Positions 34,703-43,644 of a DNA stretch of 64,000 nucleotides are shown piece after piece (positions within the stretch are counted from its first letter, which is position 1; each line of letters opens with the position of its first letter). The notes beneath the pieces were generated by a model. That model saw nothing but the letters and a program-made list of their open reading frames with translations, had not been told where the DNA came from and made no database searches. The stretch spans positions 124,001-188,000 of the forward strand of contig CAXSGY010000005.1 of the NCBI GenBank assembly GCA_964237235.1, written 5' to 3'. A program made the position numbers and the translations under genes. Source of the stretch: GCA-002050365 sp964237235 (GTDB lineage Bacteria; Acidobacteriota; Blastocatellia; Pyrinomonadales; Pyrinomonadaceae).

Positions 34703-35208
34703 AAAAATTTTTTTAAGGTGGCGGCTGACTCAATCTATTTGAAAGGCTTGTTTCGCCTGCGTTATTTTGACTGTTCGATGATTTTGCCGCCGGACTGATT
34801 TGTCTTTTTTACATAGTTCTCGATAAATCTGCTTGAGGCAAAATTGAATGATCTTCAAAATTAGTCTGATCGGTCTGCTTCGCGCCGGTAAAGGCACCGG
34901 CTGATTACGAACCCGCCAAACACACTGTTTATACGAAAGACAAAATGCCCGATGAAACCTGTCAGGAAATTGAAAAACTACTCGTTTTCGATTAACCGTT
35001 CCGATGGAATGCGACTTTATTTTAACGATATTTCTATCAACAATGGGCTTTCATAAAACTATTTTTTAAGTTTTCAAATATCTTTCCGGCAGAAATTAAT
35101 TTTTAATTCAATTCAAGCCGTTTGAGCGCATTGATTTGTCTCGATTCATCATCAAACATTTGTCTTTTCGAGCGAAGCGGTCAAGACTATTAGCGAACGC
35201 GATTTGTG
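34703..35208. other. About 500-base gap with a possible gene remnant
   Basis: Mostly unassignable AT-rich sequence. At 34900-34995 a plus-strand stretch reads ADYEPAKHTVYTKDKM and ends at TAA, protein-like but without start; it may be the tail of a lost cassette gene. No other feature seen. Confidence 0.4.
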
Positions 35209-37089
35209 ATGAATACTCTGAACACGGCATCTCTGGTTAATCTTTTGGGCTTCACGGTCGGCGCGGCACTCTACGCACTGCTGCTCGTGATGATCGCGCG
35301 TTACAGGCAGACGAAGACGAGATTTTCGGTTGATTGGCTGTTGCTGGCGACGGCAATTTTGGGTTCGCTCTGGAACGTCATTGAGCTGGACGCTTTTTTT
35401 TGGAATGATTTCGGGTTTCGTCAATCAACGCCGTTTTTATCGGCGATTTCTTATTCGGCACTCGGATTTTTGCCGTCGGTCGTCGTTCATTCGGCGCGGA
35501 ACAGTTCCGGGACGAAAACGAAAAGCGGTCTTTATTTAACCGTCGCGGCTTACGTTTTGAGCGTTTTAGCAAGCGTTTTGCATTTTCGGTCGGCGTTTGC
35601 CGAAAACGTCGCGCCGTCGGGTTTGGCTTTGCAGATTTTGACCGTCGGCTCGCTCGCGCTGCTGGGCGGCTTGCTCGTTTTTAACTTCAAACAAACGCTT
35701 GAAAGAAAAACTATTTGGGCGGCGGCGTTGTTGATTTTCGCCGTGTCGGCTCTGCATCTGAATTCGCACGCCGAAGACGCTTCGTGGCTCGTCGAACTTG
35801 TCGCGCATCAATCTTCGCTGCCGCTCGTTTTGGCGATTCTCTTGCAGGATTACCGTTTCGCCTTCGCCGATTTATTTTTGAAACGCGCGCTATCCCTGCT
35901 TTTGCTCGCGCTGACGGCTTTTGGTTTGTATGTTTTCGCCGCCGCGCCGCTGCTCGATCTGCACGCGGCGCACGAAAAAAACGACGTGCAGGCGATTAGC
36001 CTTCTGCTCGTTTTCTGGATCGCCACCGCGCTCGCCTATCCGTCGCTGCACCGGTTCGCCGTCTGGCTGGTTGATAAAATCATTCTGCGCCGCGCCGATT
36101 ATGAGAAGCTGCGAACGGAAATCGCCCGGCTGCTCGAACGCGAAAACGAAACGGAAACAATTCTCGAAAAGGTTTGCGAAAAAATCGCGGCGGCTTTGAC
36201 GGCGGCGGACGCAAATTGGACGGAGATTCGGGAAAATCAAATTTTCATCGTCGAGTTCGCGCCGGACAGCGCGGAGATTTTCGTGCCGACGGTCGAAACG
36301 CCGTTTTATAAAATCCGTTTGAAAAATTTCAGCGGCGGGCGCAGGCTTCTTTCCGACGAAATCGAAACGCTCGAAGCGGTCGCGTTTCTGACCGCGCGGC
36401 GGATTGACGCGCTGCGCGTCACGCACGAACGCTACGGACGGCAAATCCGCGAACAGGAATTTTCAAAGCTCGCCGCCGAAGCGCAGTTGACCGCTTTGCG
36501 GGCGCAAATCAATCCGCATTTTCTCTTTAACGCCTTAACGACCATCGGTTATTTAATCAACGCCGCGCCCGATAAAGCATTTGAAACGCTGATGAAATTG
36601 ACCGCACTTTTGCGCCGCGTTTTGAATTCAAAAGGCGAATTTTCGACGCTCGGCGAAGAAATTCGCCTGATCGAATCTTATTTGGAAATCGAACAGGCGC
36701 GGTTTGAAGAGCGTCTGGAAATTGAAATAAAAATCGCCAAAGATTTGGAAGCGACGCGCGTGCCGTCTCTGATTTTGCAGCCGCTCGTCGAAAACGCCGT
36801 CAAACACGGCATTTCAAAATCGAAAGCGGGCGGCAAAGTTTCTATTTCCGCCAACGTCGAAAGCGCAAACGGCGAAGTTTTCTTAAATCTGGAAGTTTTC
36901 AACAGCGGCGCGGATTCGTCTCTGGAAATTTTCACGCCGGAGACGAGTTCGGGTATCGGATTGAATAACATCGAACAAAGACTGCGAAATTATTACGGCG
37001 GCGCGGCGCGTCTGACCGTCGAAAGCGAAGCGAAAAAAGGCACGACGGCGCGCATTAAACTTCCCGTGGCGACTTCGCAGAAAATTTAA
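35209..37089 (+). CDS. LytS-type sensor histidine kinase
   Basis: A 626-residue membrane kinase. About seven hydrophobic helices fill residues 1-290 (for example LGFTVGAALYALLLVMIARY). A degenerate GAF-like region follows, then the His_kinase domain (PF06580) with the phospho-site LRAQINPHFLFNALTTIGY, and a HATPase domain (LILQPLVENAVKHGI, SGIGLNNIEQRLRNYYGG). ATG at 35209 preferred to the in-frame GTG at 35206. No LytTR response regulator is adjacent in the window. Confidence 0.88.
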   Translation: MNTLNTASLVNLLGFTVGAALYALLLVMIARYRQTKTRFSVDWLLLATAILGSLWNVIELDAFFWNDFGFRQSTPFLSAISYSALGFLPSVVVHSARNSSGTKTKSGLYLTVAAYVLSVLASVLHFRSAFAENVAPSGLALQILTVGSLALLGGLLVFNFKQTLERKTIWAAALLIFAVSALHLNSHAEDASWLVELVAHQSSLPLVLAILLQDYRFAFADLFLKRALSLLLLALTAFGLYVFAAAPLLDLHAAHEKNDVQAISLLLVFWIATALAYPSLHRFAVWLVDKIILRRADYEKLRTEIARLLERENETETILEKVCEKIAAALTAADANWTEIRENQIFIVEFAPDSAEIFVPTVETPFYKIRLKNFSGGRRLLSDEIETLEAVAFLTARRIDALRVTHERYGRQIREQEFSKLAAEAQLTALRAQINPHFLFNALTTIGYLINAAPDKAFETLMKLTALLRRVLNSKGEFSTLGEEIRLIESYLEIEQARFEERLEIEIKIAKDLEATRVPSLILQPLVENAVKHGISKSKAGGKVSISANVESANGEVFLNLEVFNSGADSSLEIFTPETSSGIGLNNIEQRLRNYYGGAARLTVESEAKKGTTARIKLPVATSQKI

Positions 37090-37090
37090 G

Positions 37091-37192
37091 AAAATTAACA
37101 GGGATGAAGAGGATAATCGGAATACTTTTTGATTTATTTTTCGACAATTTCCTAAAAAAATCCATTACATCCTGTTCATCCCTGTTAATTTT
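37091..37192. repeat. Hairpin between kinase and truA
   Basis: Arms 37091-37115 and 37168-37192 pair over 25 bases with two mismatches (core AAAATTAACAGGGATGAA). The element lies between the kinase stop and truA, 23 bases before the truA start. Confidence 0.85.
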
Positions 37193-37214
37193 CCGTTTGT
37201 TTTTGGATTTATTT

Positions 37215-38003
37215 ATGCACACTTGGAAACTCGAAATCGAATACGAAGGCACGCGCTATCGCGGCTGGCAGATTCAGCACAACGCCAACACGATTCAGGG
37301 CGAAATACAAAAAGCCGCTTATCAATTATTTTCCGGCAAAGTCGAAATCGGCGGCGCGGGACGCACCGACGCGGGCGTTCACGCCGCGCAGCAGTTCGCG
37401 CATTTGCGCGTTTCCGAATTGAAAGCGAACATCACGCCGCGCCAAATTCAATTCGGCTTTAACGATCTTTTGCCGCACGACATCAACGTCAAGCGAGTTT
37501 TGAACGCGCCGGAAATGTTCGACGCGCGGCGCGATGCGGTCGCCAGATTTTATCTATACCAAATCTCGACGCGCCGCACGGCGTTCGCTAAAAATTTCGT
37601 GTGGTGGATTAAAGACGATTTGAAAATCAACCAGATGAAGGAAGCGGCGGAGTTGCTCGCCGGCAAACATGATTTCTTTTCGTTTTGCGAAATTGACGAA
37701 ACGAAAAAGCAGTCAACGATTGTCAAAGTCGAATCGGCGGAGATTTTTCAAAGCGGCGATTTGGTTTGTTTCCGCATCGGCGCGTCGCACTTTTTGTGGA
37801 AAATGGTTCGTCGAATCGTCGGAATGCTCGCCGAGGTCGGACGCGGCAACGCTTCAATCGCGGATTTTGAACGGCTTTTGAAATTTCAAACGAACGCCGC
37901 CGCCAAATTTACCGCGCCGCCGTCGGGTTTGTTTTTAGAAAAAGTTTTATACAAAGGCGATCAGCCGACGACCGAACACAAATCTTTGTTTCCGGTTTTT
38001 TAG
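37215..38003 (+). CDS. truA: tRNA pseudouridine(38-40) synthase
   Basis: A 262-residue enzyme modifying uridines in the tRNA anticodon arm. The catalytic Asp lies in GRTDAGVHA; LEIEYEGTRYRGWQIQ at the start, FDARRDAVARFYLYQI and HFLWKMVRRIVGML are family signatures. The frame extends upstream to 37104 but that part lies inside the hairpin; ATG at 37215 gives the canonical start. Confidence 0.96.
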   Translation: MHTWKLEIEYEGTRYRGWQIQHNANTIQGEIQKAAYQLFSGKVEIGGAGRTDAGVHAAQQFAHLRVSELKANITPRQIQFGFNDLLPHDINVKRVLNAPEMFDARRDAVARFYLYQISTRRTAFAKNFVWWIKDDLKINQMKEAAELLAGKHDFFSFCEIDETKKQSTIVKVESAEIFQSGDLVCFRIGASHFLWKMVRRIVGMLAEVGRGNASIADFERLLKFQTNAAAKFTAPPSGLFLEKVLYKGDQPTTEHKSLFPVF

Positions 38004-38064
38004 CTCAATTTGAAATCTCGGATAATTTGTGCCAAATTCAAATTACAAAAGGAGAGAAGAAATT

Positions 38065-38421
38065 ATGGCTGATCCGGTTATCGGACAATTATACGTAGTA
38101 ACGGCGGAAACCGCGCAGGGAACGGTGACGATTGATGTCGAAACGGGCAGAAAATTGGTTTTGGCGTTGGAAGACAAAGGCGTTGACATCTTGCACCGCT
38201 GCGGCGGAAACGCGAAATGCACGACGTGCCGGGTCGAAATTTTAGCGGGCGATCCGGGCGAAATCGGCGATGCCGAACGCACTATTCTGGCGACGAAAAC
38301 CGATTTGAGCGACCACACGCGCCTTTCGTGCCAGGTGCGCGTGACAGACGATCTGCACGTCAAAGTCGTTCGTCAGGCAAGCGTCGAAGGCATTGACGCG
38401 GGCGGACGACCGGCGGAATAA
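38065..38421 (+). CDS. [2Fe-2S] ferredoxin
   Basis: A 118-residue electron carrier with cluster ligands in CGGNAKCTTC (C-x5-C-x2-C) and a fourth Cys in LSCQV, the adrenodoxin-like arrangement. ATG at 38065 follows GGAG by about 11 bases. Partner unknown. Confidence 0.9.
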   Translation: MADPVIGQLYVVTAETAQGTVTIDVETGRKLVLALEDKGVDILHRCGGNAKCTTCRVEILAGDPGEIGDAERTILATKTDLSDHTRLSCQVRVTDDLHVKVVRQASVEGIDAGGRPAE

Positions 38422-38424
38422 GGT

Positions 38425-38503
38425 AGTGAGCAGCGAGCGGTTAGCAATCGGCAGTTAAAATCTTCGTCATTTACTGCTGACTGCTAACCGCTCGCTGCTC
38501 ACT
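38425..38503. repeat. Hairpin between ferredoxin and sod
   Basis: Arms 38425-38455 and 38473-38503 pair over 31 bases with two mismatches (AGTGAGCAGCGAGCGGTTAG) across a 17-base loop. It begins 3 bases after the ferredoxin stop. Confidence 0.9.
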
Positions 38504-38533
38504 AAAACTATAAAGGAGACAAAAGAATAAATT

Positions 38534-39172
38534 ATGGCAAACGAAGCATTAGAACAAACATATCCATTTGAACTGCCCGCGCTTTCGTATGATTACGACG
38601 CGCTCGAAGCGGCGATTGACGCGGAAACGATGAAGCTGCATCACGACAAACATCATCAGGCGTATGTTGATAAATTAAACGAAGCAGTCGGCAAAAACAG
38701 CGATTTGCAGCAGAAAACGCTCGCCGAAATTTTAAAGGATTTAGACGCGGTGCCGGAAGACATCCGCGCGCAGGTTCGCAACAACGGCGGCGGACACGCC
38801 AATCATTCGATGTTCTGGACGATTATGAGCGCGGACGGCGGCGAACCCGAAGGCGAGCTGGCAACGGCGATTGACGAGGCGTTCGGTTCGTTCGACGATT
38901 TCAAAACGAAATTCAACGACGCGGGCGTAAAGCAATTCGGTTCGGGCTGGGTTTTCGTCACCGTCGGCAGCGGCGGCAAATTGGAAATCGCTTCCGCGCC
39001 GAATCAGGATACGCCGCTTCACAAAAGCGTCGAGCCTTTGTTCGGCAACGACGTTTGGGAACACGCGTATTATCTGAAATATCAAAACAAGCGTCCCGAT
39101 TATTTGAAGGCGTGGTGGGAAGTCGCCGATTGGAGCGCGATTGGCGAACGCTATACGAAATTGAAAGGTTAA
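38534..39172 (+). CDS. sodA: Superoxide dismutase, Mn/Fe type
   Basis: A 212-residue cytoplasmic enzyme. Metal ligands are visible: His in MKLHHDKHHQAY, His in NHSMFW, and Asp/His in NDVWEHAYYLKYQNKRPDYL. The Gln in APNQDTPL sits where Mn enzymes have it, favouring Mn. AAGGAG lies upstream. A strong terminator follows at 39189. Confidence 0.95.
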   Translation: MANEALEQTYPFELPALSYDYDALEAAIDAETMKLHHDKHHQAYVDKLNEAVGKNSDLQQKTLAEILKDLDAVPEDIRAQVRNNGGGHANHSMFWTIMSADGGEPEGELATAIDEAFGSFDDFKTKFNDAGVKQFGSGWVFVTVGSGGKLEIASAPNQDTPLHKSVEPLFGNDVWEHAYYLKYQNKRPDYLKAWWEVADWSAIGERYTKLKG

Positions 39173-39188
39173 ATAAACTTTTTCAACG

Positions 39189-39231
39189 AAAAAAGTCCGC
39201 GTGTTCTTAATGAAAAAACGCGGACTTTTTT
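39189..39231 (+). terminator. Intrinsic terminator of sodA
   Basis: AAAAAAGTCCGCGT pairs with ACGCGGACTTTTTT, followed by more pyrimidines: a textbook stem plus U-tract ending about 60 bases past the stop. Confidence 0.92.
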
Positions 39232-39286
39232 CTGCTCGAAATATCTGATGCGCTGATTGGAAAACGCGGCAGCAGACTGATTTGTC

Positions 39287-40168
39287 TTAATGTTCGCCGT
39301 AACGCTTTTCGCCCGCTTTAATTTCTAGCGACAAACGATTTTGCGGCGGCGGCAGAGGACAAGTCGCAAATGTCGTGAACGCGCACGGTGGATTTTCGGC
39401 GCGGTTAAAATCCAAAACGACTTTGCCGTTCGCGGGCTTGTCGGCGTATAAAAATCTGCCGCCGCCGTAAGTTTCCGCGCGGCTCGTCGCGTCGCGGAAA
39501 ATAATAAATAGTTTATCGCCTTCTTCGACCGGCTGGAGCGAATATGTTTTTCCGTTCAATTTGAATTTTAAAACGCCCGGACTCTTCATCTTGAAAGTTC
39601 CGCCCAAAACATTCGGAATCAAAATTTCCTGCGGCTCTTTGAACGCTTCAAACTTTGCTTCGACGCGGTAATTTTTATCAATCGGAAACCAATGCAAGCC
39701 TTTGAAATCCAAACGCTCGCGGCTGTTTTTATCCTTCAAACGAACACCGAAACGGTTTTCGCGTTTGATTAAATAAAACATCTGACTTCCCGTTTCGACG
39801 ACGGTCGGCTTACCGTTTTCATCGGAGATTAGATTTATTTCAGCGACGCTTTTGCCGTCGCTCAACGCTTCGATATTCGGTTCGATTTTTAACGTCGCCG
39901 CGCCGTTTTGAAAGTTTATCTCGCCGAATTTTCCCTGCGTAAAATTGTCGGTCAATCGCACGTCAAAATTCGCGCCCGCGCCGACGGTGTTGGCACCGTC
40001 TTTGAGCCAGAAAAGTCCGGCGACGGTCAGCCAGCCGTCCGCGCTTCTCAATTCCGCTTCGTGTTCGCCGCGCCACGTTTCAGTTTCTTTTACATAAACG
40101 CTCTGCGCGCGCGCCGAATTTATGAAAGCGAAAATCGTCCAGAGAAAAATAACTAAACCGCTTTTCAT
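39287..40168 (-). CDS. DUF1684-family exported protein
   Basis: A 293-residue protein with a signal peptide (SGLVIFLWTIFAFINSARAQ). The mature start VKETETWRGEHEAEL, the strand ADGWLTVAGLFWLKDGAN and the end AENPPCAFTTFATCPLPPPQNRL are diagnostic of DUF1684, a secreted family of unknown function. ATG at 40168 is chosen from three in-frame upstream starts because the signal peptide follows it directly. Confidence 0.85.
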   Translation of the reverse strand: MKSGLVIFLWTIFAFINSARAQSVYVKETETWRGEHEAELRSADGWLTVAGLFWLKDGANTVGAGANFDVRLTDNFTQGKFGEINFQNGAATLKIEPNIEALSDGKSVAEINLISDENGKPTVVETGSQMFYLIKRENRFGVRLKDKNSRERLDFKGLHWFPIDKNYRVEAKFEAFKEPQEILIPNVLGGTFKMKSPGVLKFKLNGKTYSLQPVEEGDKLFIIFRDATSRAETYGGGRFLYADKPANGKVVLDFNRAENPPCAFTTFATCPLPPPQNRLSLEIKAGEKRYGEH

Positions 40169-40230
40169 TTTTAATCTTCTTAATGTTTTGTATCGAGACT
40201 CAAAAATCGTCATCATCAAACTGCTGATTC

Positions 40231-40284
40231 TACATTCTTCATTCTAAATTTTTATCGAAAAAAGAATTTAGAATGAAGAATGTA
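40231..40284. repeat. Perfect 20-base inverted repeat
   Basis: TACATTCTTCATTCTAAATT (40231-40250) is perfectly complementary to 40265-40284 across a 14-base loop. It lies between the E1-fusion and DUF1684 genes. Confidence 0.9.
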
Positions 40285-40331
40285 AAATGAAAAATTGTCT
40301 AATCGTCGAACTTCCTAAAATTATGCCGTTT

Positions 40332-41783
40332 CTAATATTTCGGAACGGTCGAATCAACTTCGTCCGACCAAGCCGTGATGCCGCCTTTTAAGTTCAAAAG
40401 TTTTCCTTTGTAGCCATCTTCCTGAAGCGCGGCAATCGCCTTCGCGCTGCGCCCGCCGGCTTTGCAATGGATAATCGCCGTCCGCGACGGATCAATTTCT
40501 TTGGCGCGGGCGACGATTTGCGCGAGCGGAATCAATTTCGTCTGCGGAATGCGGGCAATTTCAAATTCGTGCGGCTCGCGCACGTCTATAATCTGAACTT
40601 CCCTGTCGTTTTCGATTAATTCGCTTAATTCCTTTGCCGTAATTTCTTCGATGACCGGCGTTTCGATGGGCGCATTCAGTCCGCAAAATTCTTCGTAATC
40701 AATTAATTCCTTAATCGTCGCGTTCGCGCCGCAAATCGGGCAATCGGGGTTTTTCCTGAGCTTTAATTCGCGGAAGCGCATTTTCCAGGCATCGAACAGC
40801 AACAGACGATTGAGCAGAATTCCTTCCGCGCCGAGAATAACTTTGATCGTTTCGTTCGCCTGAATCGTGCCGACGATTCCGGGCAGAACGCCCAGAACGC
40901 CGCCTTCGGCGCACGACGGAACGAGTCCGGGCGGCGGCGGTTCGGGATAGAGACAACGGTAACACGCGCCCTTTTCAGCCCAGAAAACGCTCGCCTGTCC
41001 TTCAAACCGAAAAATCGAGCCGTAAACGTTCGGCTTGCCCGTCAACACGCAAGCGTCGTTGACCAGATAGCGCGTCGGAAAATTGTCGGTGCCGTCCACG
41101 ACGACATCGAAATCTTTAAAAAATTCAAGCGCGTTTTCGCTCGTCAGACGGGTTTCGTGCGCCTCGATTTTGAGATTCGGATTGATGTCCTGCAAACGAT
41201 CCTTCGCCGATTCGATTTTCGGTCGCCCGACATCTTTTGTGCCGTGAATAATTTGCCGCTGCAAATTCGATTGATCAACGACATCGAAATCTACCAAGCC
41301 CAAAGTTCCGATGCCCGCCGCCGCTAAATATAGTCCGAGCGGCGAACCCAAACCGCCCGTGCCGATCATCAAAACGCGCGCCGCTTTTAATTTGCGCTGA
41401 CCTTCGAGTCCGACTTCGGGCAAAATCAGATGCCGCGAATAGCGTGCGTATTCTTCGGTCGTCAGCTCCGGCAAATCGTCCGCATTCTTCGCTTCGCCCG
41501 CCGCCAAATTGCCGCCCGCGATGGACGGCACGATTAAAATTTCGCCGCCGTCTCTGACTTCGGTTTCGAGATTGTCCAAATCTCTGATGTCTTCGTCGCC
41601 GACGTAAACATTGACGAAATTTCGCAACATTCCGCCGTCGTTATAAAGATGTTTTTTCAAATCGGCGTATTCGTTTGTTAATTTTTCCAACGCTTCGCCC
41701 GCCGTCTTCGCTTCGATTTCCACTTCCGATTGTCCGCCCGCAAATTGTCTGAGCGGTGTCGGGATAATAATTTTTATTGACAT
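40332..41783 (-). CDS. Ubiquitin-like sulfur carrier / E1-like adenylyltransferase / rhodanese fusion
   Basis: A 483-residue protein in three parts. Residues about 1-95 are a MoaD/ThiS-like beta-grasp domain whose GG comes in LIVPSIAGGN, followed by a 20-residue linker. About 115-370 is a MoeB/ThiF E1 (RYSRHLILPEVGLEGQ, GTGGLGSPLGLYLAAAG, ATP/R-finger region, CYRCLYPEPP and DCPICGA zinc Cys). About 385-483 is a rhodanese with active-site CKAGGRS. A carrier fused ahead of its activating enzyme needs cleavage after GG; the adjacent JAMM protease could do this. It is the last gene of the sulfur operon. Start taken as ATG 41783. Confidence 0.85.
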   Translation of the reverse strand: MSIKIIIPTPLRQFAGGQSEVEIEAKTAGEALEKLTNEYADLKKHLYNDGGMLRNFVNVYVGDEDIRDLDNLETEVRDGGEILIVPSIAGGNLAAGEAKNADDLPELTTEEYARYSRHLILPEVGLEGQRKLKAARVLMIGTGGLGSPLGLYLAAAGIGTLGLVDFDVVDQSNLQRQIIHGTKDVGRPKIESAKDRLQDINPNLKIEAHETRLTSENALEFFKDFDVVVDGTDNFPTRYLVNDACVLTGKPNVYGSIFRFEGQASVFWAEKGACYRCLYPEPPPPGLVPSCAEGGVLGVLPGIVGTIQANETIKVILGAEGILLNRLLLFDAWKMRFRELKLRKNPDCPICGANATIKELIDYEEFCGLNAPIETPVIEEITAKELSELIENDREVQIIDVREPHEFEIARIPQTKLIPLAQIVARAKEIDPSRTAIIHCKAGGRSAKAIAALQEDGYKGKLLNLKGGITAWSDEVDSTVPKY

Positions 41784-41801
41784 ATTTTTATTCATTATTT
41801 T

Positions 41802-41876
41802 AAACACATAGAAACATAGAAAACATAGATTTTTTTTACAAATATCTTTCTATGTCTTCTATGTTTCTATGTGTTT
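41802..41876. repeat. Hairpin overlapping the JAMM stop codon
   Basis: AACACATAGAAACATAGA units at 41802-41828 pair with 41850-41876. The JAMM stop (complement of 41867-41869) lies in the right arm, so the repeat supplies the last codons. Confidence 0.9.
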
Positions 41877-42289
41877 AAAAAATCCTCTTCATTAAATTTC
41901 GACCGGTCATTTTCCATTTCCCACGAACGCGCGTCCGCCGCTTTTCCGTCCAAAACCGAAACGATAATGTAACTCCAAACCGGCAGCGCGTGATCCAGAT
42001 CGAATTGCGACGGCACGGCTTGATCGTCCGGGTGCGAATGATAATAGCCGACGACATCCAGCTTTTTCTCACGCGCGTAACGCTCGGCGCGCAGAACGTC
42101 TTTCGGCAAAATCAAAATGCGGTCGTGCTGTTCCGATTCGTCCATCGCGTTCTCCATCGGCAACAATTCCGTGATTGTTTTCGCTTCGTTTTCAAAACGT
42201 CCGATCAACATCCCGCCGCATTCGTTCGGATACGCCGCTTCGCCGTGCGTCTTGATTTTTTCTAAAAGTTCTTCGCTGATTAAAATCAT
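41867..42289 (-). CDS. JAMM-family metalloprotease
   Basis: A 140-residue zinc protease of the Mec/HcyD class. The JAMM signature is complete: Glu in NECGGMLIGRF and YYHSHPDDQAVPSQFDLDHA (H-x-H-P-x7-S-x2-D). Known members trim the C-terminus of ubiquitin-like sulfur carriers. Position between the MetY-like gene and the carrier-E1 fusion supports that role. ATG at 42289 preferred to the upstream start at 42355 that lies in the repeat. Confidence 0.88.
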   Translation of the reverse strand: MILISEELLEKIKTHGEAAYPNECGGMLIGRFENEAKTITELLPMENAMDESEQHDRILILPKDVLRAERYAREKKLDVVGYYHSHPDDQAVPSQFDLDHALPVWSYIIVSVLDGKAADARSWEMENDRSKFNEEDFLNT

Positions 42290-42295
42290 AATTTT

Positions 42296-42389
42296 GTCAG
42301 AACCGCCGGCGTGAGCGAGCGGATCATCGCTATTATTCAATTTTTTGATAACCAAACTTCAGCCGCCCGCTCACGCCGGCGGTTCTGAC
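42296..42389. repeat. Hairpin overlapping the 3' end of the MetY-like gene
   Basis: GTCAGAACCGCCGGCGTGAG at 42296-42322 pairs with 42363-42389 with one mismatch. The right arm encodes the last residues (SEPPA) of the upstream gene. I recall this GC-rich unit as dispersed in acidobacterial genomes. Confidence 0.88.
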
Positions 42390-43567
42390 AATGCCTGTTC
42401 GATGTCGGCGATAATATCAATTACGTCTTCGATGCCGACCGAGATTCTGACCAAGCCGTCGCCGATGCCCAAATCGCGGCGGCGTTTCGGCGAAAGCTCG
42501 CGGTGCGACGAGGTTGCCGAATGCGAAACGAGCGTGTAAACGTCGCCTAAGCTGGTCGCGCGGACGCACAGTTTTAGATTATCCATAAACCGCCAAGCCG
42601 CGTCGGTCGTGTTTTCTTTTAATTGAATCGAAACGAGCGCGCCGCCGAAATCTTCGCGCAAAACTTTTTTCGTCAACGCTTTGTCGTCCGCCAAATTCGG
42701 ATAATAAACGCGCTCAATCGCCGCGTTTTTCGATAAATGTTCAGCGAGAATTTCAGCGTTCGCGCATTGTCTTTCGAGCCGCAGACCCAGAGTTTTCACG
42801 CCGCGCAAAATCTGGTGCGCTTCCCAGACGCTCAGAACGCCGCCCGCCAATTTCAAAACGCCGACGAGCGCAATGCGGTCGAATTCTTCGCCGGAGACGA
42901 CGATGCCGCCCATCGCGTCGGCGTGTCCGCTCAGATATTTTGTCGCCGAATGAACCGTAAAATCCGCGCCGAAATCGAGCGGACGACATAAATAGGGCGA
43001 CGCGAAAGTGTTGTCAACGACGAGCCGCGCGCCCGCTTCGTGCGCGATTTCGGCGACGGTTTGGATGTCGCAGATTTTCAAAAGCGGATTGGAAATCGTT
43101 TCCGCCAGCAAAACGCGCGGCTTCGTTTCCGCGACCGTTTTTCGCAGCGCGTCCAAATCATTAAAATCCGCTGTTTTCGTTTTCACGCCGAACGCGCCGA
43201 AAATTTTATTGAGAAGATCGAACGACGCGCCGTATAAATCCTGCGAAGCTAAAACGATTGAATTCGGCGCGAGTTCGCACGCAAACAAAGCCGCGTGCAT
43301 CGCCGCCATTCCCGAAGCGTAGGCGACGGAAACTTTGCCGTTTTCAATCGCGCAGAGCGCGTCTTCGAGCGCGGCGACCGTCGGATTGCCGTAGCGCGAA
43401 TAAACAAAATCGCCGCCTTCGCCCGCGAAAACCGCGTCCATCTGCGCCATCGAATCATATGTATAAGTCGCCGTCGCGTAAAGCGGCGTGGCGACCGGCT
43501 GACCGATTGGCTTTTCCCTGCGCTCGCCCGCGTGGACGAGCGTTGTTTCTAACGAAAAATCGCTCAT
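42371..43567 (-). CDS. Cys/Met-metabolism PLP enzyme (O-acyl-homoserine sulfhydrylase or cystathionine synthase/lyase family)
   Basis: A 398-residue PLP enzyme of the gamma-family. Signatures: LETTLVHAGE at the N-terminus, YSRYGNPT, ASGMAAMHAAL, DNTFASPYLCRPLDFGAD and the PLP lysine in VHSATKYLSGH; C-terminal SHSATSSHREL and RISVGIED. Family members use homoserine esters or cystathionine; substrate cannot be fixed from sequence. Two facts favour homocysteine synthesis with sulfide or thiocarboxylate: the SAM-II riboswitch upstream and the JAMM/carrier genes downstream. ATG 43567 (MSDFSLE) preferred to 43576. Confidence 0.85.
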   Translation of the reverse strand: MSDFSLETTLVHAGERREKPIGQPVATPLYATATYTYDSMAQMDAVFAGEGGDFVYSRYGNPTVAALEDALCAIENGKVSVAYASGMAAMHAALFACELAPNSIVLASQDLYGASFDLLNKIFGAFGVKTKTADFNDLDALRKTVAETKPRVLLAETISNPLLKICDIQTVAEIAHEAGARLVVDNTFASPYLCRPLDFGADFTVHSATKYLSGHADAMGGIVVSGEEFDRIALVGVLKLAGGVLSVWEAHQILRGVKTLGLRLERQCANAEILAEHLSKNAAIERVYYPNLADDKALTKKVLREDFGGALVSIQLKENTTDAAWRFMDNLKLCVRATSLGDVYTLVSHSATSSHRELSPKRRRDLGIGDGLVRISVGIEDVIDIIADIEQALSEPPA

Positions 43568-43586
43568 ATAAATCATTTTACAAAAT

Positions 43587-43627
43587 ACGAAAGCCCCCGC
43601 GCTAAATTTTTCGGCGCGAGAGCTTTT
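43587..43627 (-). terminator. GC-rich hairpin downstream of the SAM-II aptamer
   Basis: On the minus strand AGCTCTCGCGC pairs with GCGCGGGGGCTT, about 20 bases before the MetY-like start. It is placed as the expression platform would be; the following tract is only moderately U-rich, so it may act by transcription stop or by hiding the ribosome site. Confidence 0.6.
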
Positions 43628-43644
43628 CTAAAAAATCTCTTTCA

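Noticed and set aside
37104..37214. Longer TruA N-terminus from the upstream frame
   Set aside because: That part translates the hairpin region and is not protein-like; ATG 37215 matches the family start.
42290..42355. Earlier start for the JAMM protease
   Set aside because: The added residues, including DDPLAHAGGSD, are encoded by the dispersed hairpin repeat.
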